Of a stretch of DNA of 5,910 nucleotides, positions 1-5,910 are shown piece by piece. Location of the stretch: the NCBI GenBank assembly GCA_964371125.1, contig CAYJMY010000264.1:1-5910 (forward strand), read 5' to 3'. Both the position numbers and the translations under genes were made by a program. The notes beneath the pieces are model-generated. The model made no database searches. It worked only from the letters and a program-made list of their open reading frames with translations, and had not been told where the DNA came from. The DNA is from DUSC01 sp964371125. GTDB lineage: Bacteria > Pseudomonadota > Alphaproteobacteria > Rhizobiales > Rhizobiaceae. Every line of letters starts with the position of its first letter. The first letter of the stretch is position 1.

Positions 1-2
1 AT

Positions 3-947
3 CGTGGTCAACCGGCCGAGTGCTGTTTTCAGAACACGCTAGTTCGCTTCAGGGCTGGCCCCAAAGCTGAAGTCGAATTCTGCCAGAAGGTCTTTGAGCG
101 ATATCTGCACCAGGGCGTTTTCGCTTCCATCGCGTTACAGACGACCTCGATTGCCCATCTAGGGGCAGGACGGTTTGCGAACTTAACAATTCCGGTTCCT
201 CCGCTCATTGAGCAGCAAGCCATCGCTGGATCATTGTCCGACGCGGATGAACTGATCGCAGCTTTGGAAGCGCTGATCGCCAAAAAGCGGGACATCAAGC
301 AAGGTGCGATGCGTGAACTGGTGACCGGGGAGAAGCGACTGCCGGGGTTCAAAGAAGAGTGGGTTCTGACGAGACTTGAAGCTCTGGCTGACATCCGAAG
401 CGGTGGCACGCCTAGTACCGCTCGCAGCGATTTTTGGGGCGGCGATATGCCGTGGTGCACCCCGACCGATATTACTGCGCTAGCAGGCGGAAAGTATCTA
501 TCCACGACAACCCAAACGATCTCGGAACTTGGGTTGAGAAATAGCTCGGCTGAGGTCATCCCAGCTCACTCTGTTATTATGACGTCGCGAGCCACGATCG
601 GCGAGTGCGCCATCAATCTTGTTCCTGTCACCACGAACCAAGGATTTAAGAACTTTGTGCCGCTCGCATTGAGCAGTGCAGAATATCTCTATTACGCCCT
701 TACGTCGAGAAAGGCTGATTTCATAGCCCTTTGCAGCGGGAGCACCTTTCTTGAAATAGGGAAAAAGCAGTTGAGAGAGTTTGCGATGGCAATGCCGCCT
801 ACTATTGACGAACAACGCGCTATCGCCTCTGTCCTGTCGGACATGGACGGCGAAATCACCGCGCTTGAAAACAAGCTCGTGAAGGCTCGCGCGATCAAGC
901 GGGGCATGATGCAAGTGTTGCTGACCGGGGAGGTCCGTCTCGTATGA
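3..947 (+). CDS. hsdS: Type I restriction-modification specificity subunit HsdS (5'-partial)
   Basis: HsdS is the DNA-recognition subunit of a type I R-M complex: two target recognition domains (TRDs) read the two halves of a bipartite site, and HsdM and HsdR assemble around it. The frame is open from the left edge to the TGA at 945-947, giving 314 residues; roughly the first quarter of a typical HsdS is missing. An internal TTG at 234 could be mistaken for a start, but upstream codons continue as HsdS-like protein (CFQNTLVRFR, then TTSIAHLGAGRF). In order: the end of TRD1, a central conserved helical region (residues about 63-113), TRD2 (about 116-262, with GGTPS at 134-138, a W-rich stretch, and SRATIGE and TTNQGFKNF further on), and a distal conserved region (about 264-313). 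The two helical regions match each other, the hallmark of HsdS. The recognised sequence cannot be read from the protein. The stop overlaps the next start by four bases (ATGA). Confidence 0.95.
   Translation, partial: RGQPAECCFQNTLVRFRAGPKAEVEFCQKVFERYLHQGVFASIALQTTSIAHLGAGRFANLTIPVPPLIEQQAIAGSLSDADELIAALEALIAKKRDIKQGAMRELVTGEKRLPGFKEEWVLTRLEALADIRSGGTPSTARSDFWGGDMPWCTPTDITALAGGKYLSTTTQTISELGLRNSSAEVIPAHSVIMTSRATIGECAINLVPVTTNQGFKNFVPLALSSAEYLYYALTSRKADFIALCSGSTFLEIGKKQLREFAMAMPPTIDEQRAIASVLSDMDGEITALENKLVKARAIKRGMMQVLLTGEVRLV
210..341 (+). repeat. HsdS central conserved region, repeat copy 1
   Basis: It encodes a 44-residue helical segment (EQQAIAGSLSD through TGEKRL) between the two TRDs. 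Aligned without gaps to the segment exactly 600 bases downstream, 25 of 44 residues are identical by eye. In known HsdS structures such regions form the antiparallel coiled-coil spacer that sets the distance between half-sites and contacts HsdM. An 11-base identical stretch, TGACCGGGGAG, lies at 322-332 here and 922-932 in copy 2. Confidence 0.85.
810..941 (+). repeat. HsdS distal conserved region, repeat copy 2
   Basis: It encodes the C-terminal helical segment (EQRAIASVLSD through TGEVRL) and matches copy 1 at 210-341 at a 600-base offset. Together the copies give HsdS its circular, pseudo-twofold layout. The divergence is that of old paralogous halves of one protein, not a recent duplication. 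Confidence 0.85.
929..934 (+). promoter_or_regulatory. Ribosome binding site for the NucS-like gene
   Basis: GGAGGT sits inside the last codons of hsdS, nine bases before the ATG at 944. It is a good Shine-Dalgarno match. With the ATGA overlap it supports 944 as the true start of the next gene. Confidence 0.7.
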
Positions 948-1873
948 GAGCCTATTATCGGGTCATGCTGGGCAAAAAGAGCGTGCTTGCAGCCGAGTGC
1001 TTTGCAGGCGGGTTCATTGGTGCCGACTTCGGCATCGAACAGGATTTGTCGAAGCAACTTCCTGAGGAATGGCGCACTTTCAATAAAAAGTTCATTCCAA
1101 TCTTCCTGGCGAACCGCCCCGACAAATCGAAAGTAACGGCTGGGCTTGCCTGCGGCGCATTGTGGACCGTGTCGAAAGGGATAAATACCGGCGACATCGT
1201 GCTTTGTCCTGATGGTAAAGGGTCCTACCGCGTCGGTGAGGTAGCAGGCGGCTATTACTACGTACCGGGCGGCAACCTGCCCCATCGGCGCAAGGTCAAG
1301 TGGCTCGACATCCTGATAGCGCGCACGGCGATGAGCGAGACGTTGCGAAACTCGACCGGCTCTATCGGAACCGTCAGTAACGTCACGGTCCACGGTGCGG
1401 AGATCGAAACCTTCCTCAACGCTGCGCCGCCGCCATTGACCGTCATCGGTGCTGATCCGACGATCGAAGACCCGAGCGCCTTCGTCATGGAGCAGCACCT
1501 TGAGGCCTTCCTCGCTGCAAATTGGGATCAAACCGAATTGGCCAAGACTTTCTCGATCTTCGAGGAGGAGGGTGAGAAGGTCGGCCAACAATACGAAACC
1601 GACGCCGGGCAGATCGACATCCTTGCCATCAGCAAGGACAAGAAGCGCCTGCTGGTCGTGGAACTGAAGCGTGGTCGTGCGTCCGATGTCGTGGTGGGTC
1701 AGGTGCTGCGCTACATGGGCTATGTAAAGGAAGAGATCGCCGAACCCGATCAGACGGTGGAGGGCGCGATCATTGCCTTTGAGGACGACAAGAAACTGCG
1801 CTGGGCACTCGCCGCCGTCCCAAACGTTTCCTTTTATCGATACGAGATCCGCTTCAAGCTGGTGAAGGCATGA
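944..1873 (+). CDS. PUA/EVE-like domain plus NucS-like (DUF91) PD-(D/E)XK nuclease, embedded in the R-M operon
   Basis: This is a probable DNA endonuclease of 309 residues. The C-terminal part (about 180-305) carries a NucS/DUF91-type RecB-fold core: E187 in HLEAFL, D225 in GQIDIL, E240 and K242 in VVELKRGRA, and Q253 with Y257 in VGQVLRY. All expected catalytic positions are present. The N-terminal part (about 20-121) looks like a PUA/EVE-type domain: ALW at 72-74, GDIVLCP at 83-89, YRVGEV at 95-100, an aromatic run and KVKWL near 117-121. Known EVE-family domains bind modified bases and are often joined to restriction nucleases. The middle (122-180) looks like a linker. The gene overlaps hsdS and hsdR by four bases each, so it should be made together with them. 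A role in cutting modified or otherwise altered DNA is inference. Alternatives are an accessory cofactor of the type I enzyme or a mismatch-type nuclease like true NucS. The nuclease call is firm; the EVE-like call is moderate. Confidence 0.85.
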   Translation: MRAYYRVMLGKKSVLAAECFAGGFIGADFGIEQDLSKQLPEEWRTFNKKFIPIFLANRPDKSKVTAGLACGALWTVSKGINTGDIVLCPDGKGSYRVGEVAGGYYYVPGGNLPHRRKVKWLDILIARTAMSETLRNSTGSIGTVSNVTVHGAEIETFLNAAPPPLTVIGADPTIEDPSAFVMEQHLEAFLAANWDQTELAKTFSIFEEEGEKVGQQYETDAGQIDILAISKDKKRLLVVELKRGRASDVVVGQVLRYMGYVKEEIAEPDQTVEGAIIAFEDDKKLRWALAAVPNVSFYRYEIRFKLVKA

Positions 1874-4800
1874 TCGGAGAGCCAGAACGCAGCACGCAGG
1901 ATCGCGTTGTCGCGCTTTTCACCGAGAGGCTCGGCTGGCACTATCTCGGCGACTGGTCAGACCGCGCCAATTCCAACATTGAGGAACCTCTATTTGCTGC
2001 GAACCTGAAAGCGCGTAGGTACAGCGATGCACAGATCGTGGCGGCGCTTGAGCGGTTGCGGCGCGAGGCCAACAATCACAGCCGCAGCCTCTACCAGAAC
2101 AACAAGGCCGTGCACGAATTGCTGCGTTATGGCCATTCGGCCAAGACGGAGCCGGGCAAGCCGTCTGAAACGATCCACCTGATTGATTGGGAGAGCCCGG
2201 ACCGGAATGACTTCGCCATTGCCGAGGAGGTGACGCTCTTCGGAGGTCATGCCCGGCGTCCTGACCTCGTGCTCTACGTCAACGGCGTTGCCATTGGCAC
2301 GCTTGAGCTGAAGAACAGCCGCGTCTCGATTGGAGAAGGCATACGGCAAAGCATCTCGAACCAGTTGCCGGAATTCAATGCCTGGTTCTACTCCACGGTG
2401 CAAATCATCTTTGCTGGCAATGACAGCCAGGGGCTGCGCTACGGCTGCATCGGCACCGAGGAGAAGCAATTTCTTGCCTGGAAAGAGGACGAGGCCGATG
2501 ACGCCGAGCTGAAGCTCGACAAGTACCTTCTCAAGATGTGCGAAAAGCGCCGCTGCCTGGAGCTGATCCGCGACTTCATTCTTTTTGATGCCGGCCGCAA
2601 GAAGCTGCCGCGCATGCATCAGTATTTCGGTATCAAGGCCGCGCAAGAACGTATCGGCCACCGTGAAGGCGGGATTATCTGGCACACGCAGGGTTCGGGA
2701 AAGAGCATTGTCATGGTGCTTCTCGCCCGTTGGATTTTGGAGACGAACCCGCATGCGCGCGTGATCATCGTCACCGACCGTGATGAGTTGGACGGCCAGA
2801 TCGAGGGCAATTTTGCTGCCACCGGGCAGGATATGCGGCGAACGACAAGCGGCGCGGACTTGATGGGCTTGCTCTCCGGGGCTCCTACCCCGCGCCTGAT
2901 CTGCTCGCTGGTACAAAAGTTCGGGCGAAAGGATGTGGGGAATTTCGACCGCTTTATCCGCGATCTTGAGGCCAGTCCCGCGCGGACGGTGGGCGAACTC
3001 TTCGTTTTCGTGGACGAATGCCACCGCACGCAGAGCGGCAAACTCAATCGCATCATGAAGGCTATGATGCCGGGCGCAGTCTTCATCGGCTTCACGGGTA
3101 CGCCACTGCTCAAGCAGGACAAGCAGACCAGCCTGGAGGTCTTCGGCAGCTATATCCACACCTATAAATACAGCGAGGCAGTGGACGATGGGGTCGTGCT
3201 CGATCTTGTCTACGAAGCGCGCGACGTCGATCAGGTGCTGGGCTCGCAAGACAAGATTGACCAATGGTTCGACGCCAAAACCAAGGGGCTGAACGACTGG
3301 CAAAAGGACGAGTTGCGCAAGCAATGGGGCACGATGCAGAGAGTGCTCAGCTCGCGCTCGCGGATGGACCGCATTGTCAGCGACATCGTTTTCGATTTCG
3401 GAGTGAAGCCTCGCCTCAACAATGGACGGGGCACGGCGATGCTGGTTGCCCGGAGCATCTTCGAGGCATGCAAGTACCACGCTCTGTTTCAGAAAACCGT
3501 CTTCAAGGGCCACTGCGCCGTCATCACCTCTTACAATCCGCAGGCGGCGGACGTCACGTTGGAGGACACGGGCGCAGGCAGCGAGACCGACAAGCAGTTC
3601 ATCTACAACCTTTACCAAGACATGCTGAAAAACGTGCCCAGCCAGGCGGGTATGACCAAGACTGAGGTCTATGAGGAGCAGGCTAAGCAGCTCTTCAAAA
3701 AAGAGCCCGCGACCATGAAGCTGCTCATCGTCGTCGACAAGCTCTTGACCGGGTTCGACGCGCCGAGCTGCACCTACCTCTACATCGACAAATCAATGCA
3801 GGATCACGGCTTGTTCCAAGCCATCTGCCGAACCAACCGGCTGGACGGAGAAGACAAGCAGTTCGGCTACATCGTCGACTACATGGACCTGTTTAAGAAG
3901 GTGCAGGGAGCGATCAGCGTTTACTCGTCCGAACTCGACCACAGCGCCGGTGGCGCGGACTCTGAAGTCATTCTCCAGCAACGGCTTGAGAAGGGTCGTA
4001 AGCGGTTGGATGAGGCTCTGGAGGCGCTTTACCTGCTCTGTGAGCCCGTGCCGCCCCCGCGCAATGACGATGCCTTCCGCCGGTACTTCTGCGGCAACAC
4101 CGAGATCCCCACCGATTTATCCGACCGGGAAATGTTGCGCACCACCTTCTACAAAGCGTGCGCGGCCCTTGTTCGTGCGTTCGCGAACATCGCTGACGAC
4201 CTCGACATGGCCGGGTACACCGCCGCTGAGGTCGACGAGATCAAGCGTCTTATTTCGGACTACGTCAAACTTCGTGAGATGATCAGGAATGCCAGCGGCG
4301 AGACGTTGGACCTGAAGTCCTACGAAGCCGACATGCGGCATCTGATCGACACGTATATCGAGGCCAAAGAGCCTCGGAAAATCTCGCCATTCGACGATAT
4401 GCCGCTTCTGGAGATCATCGCTACACTCGGCATTGAGGGCGCGATCGACACGCTGCCGGGGACGCTCAAAGGCACCAAAGACGCTGTAGCCGAGACGATC
4501 GAGAACAACGTTCGCGCCAAAATCATCAAGGAACGTCTGGCGGACCCCGCCTTCTACGACAAGATGTCTGCGCTGTTGGACGAGATCATCGTCGCGAGGA
4601 AGGCAAAGGCGGTCGCTTACGAGGAATACCTGAAGCGGATCGCTAGGGTTGTGCACATGGTCAACGCCGGCCAGGAGGGCGATCGACCCGCCGCGATCCA
4701 GACTGAAGGACAGCGGGCGCTTTACAGCAACCTCGCCAATGACGCCGACTTGGCCATTCGCATAGACGCGAGGATCAAACAGGCTCGGCCCGCAGATTGG

Positions 4801-4914
4801 CGGGGCGTTCCCGCACGGGAACAGGAGGTGAAGGCAGCCATCTACGATATCGTGAAAGACGAGGCTGATACGGAACGCCTCTTCGCGATTATCTACCATC
4901 AGAAGGAGTACTGA
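1870..4914 (+). CDS. hsdR: Type I restriction enzyme subunit HsdR (endonuclease and translocase)
   Basis: HsdR is the ATP-driven motor and nuclease of a type I complex; on unmodified sites it pulls DNA in and cuts at a distance. The 1014 residues match the EcoR124I-like size (about 1040). The N-terminal nuclease core is intact: D132 in RPDLVLY, E146 and K148 in LELKN, and Q160; the D-E-K-Q spacing (14, 2, 12) equals that I recall for EcoR124I. The position four after Q160 is N, not the Y of the QxxxY motif. Superfamily 2 helicase motifs follow: Walker A at 272-279 (HTQGSGKS, K278), VIIVTDRDELDGQ at 298-310, DECH at 382-385, FTGTP at 408-412, a motif V region with LLTGFDAP at 625-632, and motif VI QAICRTNR at 650-657. 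The rest is the helical C-terminal domain, which docks on the methylase core in relatives. The ATG overlaps the upstream stop (ATGA). Only a weak GGTG or GAAGG precedes it, so translation probably depends on coupling. Confidence 0.97.
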   Translation: MIGEPERSTQDRVVALFTERLGWHYLGDWSDRANSNIEEPLFAANLKARRYSDAQIVAALERLRREANNHSRSLYQNNKAVHELLRYGHSAKTEPGKPSETIHLIDWESPDRNDFAIAEEVTLFGGHARRPDLVLYVNGVAIGTLELKNSRVSIGEGIRQSISNQLPEFNAWFYSTVQIIFAGNDSQGLRYGCIGTEEKQFLAWKEDEADDAELKLDKYLLKMCEKRRCLELIRDFILFDAGRKKLPRMHQYFGIKAAQERIGHREGGIIWHTQGSGKSIVMVLLARWILETNPHARVIIVTDRDELDGQIEGNFAATGQDMRRTTSGADLMGLLSGAPTPRLICSLVQKFGRKDVGNFDRFIRDLEASPARTVGELFVFVDECHRTQSGKLNRIMKAMMPGAVFIGFTGTPLLKQDKQTSLEVFGSYIHTYKYSEAVDDGVVLDLVYEARDVDQVLGSQDKIDQWFDAKTKGLNDWQKDELRKQWGTMQRVLSSRSRMDRIVSDIVFDFGVKPRLNNGRGTAMLVARSIFEACKYHALFQKTVFKGHCAVITSYNPQAADVTLEDTGAGSETDKQFIYNLYQDMLKNVPSQAGMTKTEVYEEQAKQLFKKEPATMKLLIVVDKLLTGFDAPSCTYLYIDKSMQDHGLFQAICRTNRLDGEDKQFGYIVDYMDLFKKVQGAISVYSSELDHSAGGADSEVILQQRLEKGRKRLDEALEALYLLCEPVPPPRNDDAFRRYFCGNTEIPTDLSDREMLRTTFYKACAALVRAFANIADDLDMAGYTAAEVDEIKRLISDYVKLREMIRNASGETLDLKSYEADMRHLIDTYIEAKEPRKISPFDDMPLLEIIATLGIEGAIDTLPGTLKGTKDAVAETIENNVRAKIIKERLADPAFYDKMSALLDEIIVARKAKAVAYEEYLKRIARVVHMVNAGQEGDRPAAIQTEGQRALYSNLANDADLAIRIDARIKQARPADWRGVPAREQEVKAAIYDIVKDEADTERLFAIIYHQKEY
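4901..4908 (+). promoter_or_regulatory. Ribosome binding site for the YgjP-like peptidase gene
   Basis: AGAAGGAG lies in the last codons of hsdR, five bases before the ATG at 4914. It is the strongest Shine-Dalgarno match on the + strand here, and it fixes the start in the TGATG stop-start junction. Confidence 0.75.
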
Positions 4915-5615
4915 TGGAGACCGTGTTGAACCTTGGTGATGTCAGCGTGGACGTCATTCGCAAGGACATTAAGAACCTGCATTTGAGTGTCCATCCGCCC
5001 ACTGGCCGTGTTCGCATCGCAGCCCCGGAGCGGACCAGCATCGACACGATCAGAGCCTTCGCAGCGGCGCATATGACTTGGATCAGGCGCAACCAGCGAA
5101 AGATCAATATGCAAGCGCGCGAGCCGGCGCGCGAATACATAGCTCGTGAAAGCCATTTCATTTGGGGCGAGCGCGCCATGCTCCATGTCGTTCAAATGGA
5201 TGCGCCGCCCGCCGTCACCAAGGGGCATCGCACACTTACGCTTCAGGTCCGCCCGGGGGCGACTTGGGAAGACAAGCACGCCGTTATGGAGAAGTGGTAT
5301 CGCGAAGAGGTTCGCCGTGCGGCCGTGCCTCTACGGTCAAAGTGGGAAAGCTACCTTGGCGTTGCCGTCCGGCAGATTTTTGTGCAGCACATGAGAACCA
5401 AGTGGGGAAGCTGCTACCCTACAACCGGGAACATCCGCCTAAATACTGATTTGGCAAAAAAGCCGCCCGAATGTCTCGACTACGTAGTGTTGCACGAATT
5501 AGCTCATCTGCGGGAGCGGACTCATTCTCCAGAATTTTACTCGTTGCTGGATCACGCGCTGCCTCAGTGGCGAAGCGTAAGACAGATGCTCAATGATCTA
5601 CCGCTGAGGACCTGA
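4914..5615 (+). CDS. YgjP-like (COG1451/DUF45) zinc metallopeptidase of type I R-M operons
   Basis: This is a predicted cytoplasmic zinc-dependent metallopeptidase of 233 residues, with no signal peptide or membrane segment. The zinc site is plain: HELAH at 194-198 (H194, E195, H198), with H204 in RTHSPEF as the likely third ligand. Upstream are the family marks MRTKWGSC at 160-167 and NIRLNTDLAKKPPECLDYVV just before the active site. The N-terminal half (DIKNLHLSVHPPTGRVRIAAP) is the beta-rich region usual for these proteins. Length and motifs fit a complete protein. The start overlaps the hsdR stop by one base and has a good ribosome binding site, so it is the last gene of the operon. Such proteins are recurrent neighbours of hsdR, but I know of no established substrate. 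Control or processing of HsdR or its complex is inference, prompted by ClpXP degradation of HsdR in restriction alleviation in E. coli. Annotation pipelines may call it M48 or SprT-like. Confidence 0.93.
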   Translation: METVLNLGDVSVDVIRKDIKNLHLSVHPPTGRVRIAAPERTSIDTIRAFAAAHMTWIRRNQRKINMQAREPAREYIARESHFIWGERAMLHVVQMDAPPAVTKGHRTLTLQVRPGATWEDKHAVMEKWYREEVRRAAVPLRSKWESYLGVAVRQIFVQHMRTKWGSCYPTTGNIRLNTDLAKKPPECLDYVVLHELAHLRERTHSPEFYSLLDHALPQWRSVRQMLNDLPLRT

Positions 5616-5716
5616 CGGTAGCTTCAACCGGCGCGACCACCTTGAGCGAGGGAGGGTTCGCCTTAGACGCGGCCAACAGCTCTGTAGCCAGGAACGGCGC
5701 GACCGAGCGGCTAGCC
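5616..5716. other. Short spacer after the operon, no confident gene
   Basis: I see no gene with a start signal here. CGGCGCGACC occurs at 5629-5638 and again at 5695-5704. A small inverted repeat, CGGT at 5616-5619 with ACCG at 5627-5630, follows the peptidase stop directly, but its four-pair stem and lack of a T-run make a poor terminator. CTTGAG at 5641-5646 and CTCAAG at 5716-5721 are a distant inverted pair of doubtful meaning. The end of the operon transcript is therefore not marked by a clear intrinsic terminator. Confidence 0.5.
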
Positions 5717-5800
5717 TCAAGACTGGAACGCGTGGAGGTCAGTTGGCCGGCCGATAAGGGTGGCAAGTTCCCATTCGAAATCATTCAAGGTAGCACGCAT
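5717..5800 (-). CDS. Possible small or broken minus-strand gene, 27 codons, unknown function
   Basis: Read on the minus strand from the ATG at 5800, the frame gives a protein-like peptide (MRATLNDFEWELATLIGRP, then TDLHAFQS) ending in TGA at 5717-5719. An AAGGAG lies 11 bases before the ATG, inside the last codons of the fragment at 5809-5910, and the spacing between the two frames (8 bases) is operon-like. The abrupt end may mean that it is the 5' remnant of a longer gene cut by a frameshift or recombination. I do not recognise the family. It could also be chance. Confidence 0.3.
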   Translation of the reverse strand: MRATLNDFEWELATLIGRPTDLHAFQS

Positions 5801-5808
5801 CGCTTCTA

Positions 5809-5910
5809 TCACTCCTTGGGCGGTGGCGCCCCTTCGATCAGCGCGCGCAGTGCGTTTAGCAGGCTGTTGAAGAAGTCAGTCGCGCTCGCAGACGAAGCCT
5901 GAATCGTCGC
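5809..5910 (-). CDS. Possible C-terminal fragment of a minus-strand gene entering from the right edge
   Basis: On the minus strand the frame is open from the right edge for 33 codons and closes with a tandem TGA TAG. The peptide is alanine-rich, then has an amphipathic helix-like stretch (TDFFNSLLNALRALIEG) and ends APPPKE. Most third positions are G or C, as in the genes to the left. The double stop and the Shine-Dalgarno-like AAGGAG in its last codons favour a real gene end convergent with the R-M operon. The family cannot be named from so little. The same bases resemble an insertion-sequence end, so a pseudo-translation is the main alternative. Confidence 0.35.
   Translation of the reverse strand, partial: ATIQASSASATDFFNSLLNALRALIEGAPPPKE
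5812..5817 (-). promoter_or_regulatory. Possible ribosome binding site on the minus strand
   Basis: AAGGAG on the minus strand overlaps the last codons of the fragment at 5809-5910 and precedes the ATG at 5800 by 11 bases, somewhat longer than ideal. It is the main reason to prefer a minus-strand reading of this tail. Confidence 0.3.

Noticed and set aside
234..947. Reading hsdS as a short gene starting at the TTG at 234.
   Set aside because: The frame is open upstream to the window edge and encodes recognisable HsdS sequence, so the TTG is internal and the gene is simply cut by the window.
692..1591. A 299-codon minus-strand frame across the end of hsdS and the nuclease gene.
   Set aside because: It runs through two supported + strand genes and their junction and resembles no known protein family; it is treated as a shadow.
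1990..3618. A 542-codon open frame on the minus strand opposite hsdR.
   Set aside because: It is the antisense of a strongly supported HsdR frame. Long open antisense frames are expected with this GC-rich codon use, and the translation shows no recognisable motif.
5115..5132. GCGCGC at 5115-5120 and again at 5127-5132, able to form a small hairpin.
   Set aside because: It lies within the peptidase coding sequence and is readily explained by the GC-rich codons; there is no T-run or other sign of a terminator.
5642..5902. An 86-codon + strand frame beginning with TTG after the peptidase gene.
   Set aside because: It has no ATG, no Shine-Dalgarno sequence before the TTG, and no recognised domain. 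The minus-strand reading has a double stop and an AAGGAG signal, so it is slightly preferred, though neither is proven.

Overview
The window is a moderately GC-rich stretch of bacterial DNA. It carries the distal part of a type I restriction-modification (R-M) operon on the + strand, followed by a short, poorly defined tail. Codon use with mostly G or C in the third position, and the style of the proteins, suggest a proteobacterium (alpha- or betaproteobacterial in feel). This is an impression from composition; nothing in the window fixes the taxon.

Layout: (1) 3-947, the 3' part of hsdS, the DNA-specificity subunit; its start and the presumed hsdM lie off the left edge. (2) 944-1873, a 309-residue protein with an N-terminal PUA/EVE-like domain and a C-terminal NucS-like (DUF91) PD-(D/E)XK nuclease domain, wedged between hsdS and hsdR. 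(3) 1870-4914, hsdR, the complete 1014-residue restriction and translocation subunit of the EcoR124I-like group, with nuclease and helicase motifs visible. (4) 4914-5615, a 233-residue YgjP-like zinc metallopeptidase of the kind often found beside hsdR. (5) 5616-5910, a tail with no confident gene. It holds hints of convergent minus-strand genes: a 33-codon C-terminal fragment running in from the right edge, then a 27-codon ORF behind a Shine-Dalgarno-like AAGGAG. It also has a sequence resembling the end of some insertion sequences.

The four + strand genes overlap by 4, 4 and 1 bases (ATGA, ATGA, TGATG), so they look like one translationally coupled unit. HsdS would direct HsdM and HsdR to a bipartite site, and HsdR would translocate and cut unmodified DNA. 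The embedded nuclease could add a second activity, possibly against modified DNA that escapes the type I enzyme. The peptidase could adjust or process the complex. The last two roles are inference. The most interesting feature is the extra nuclease and the peptidase locked into the R-M operon by overlapping reading frames.
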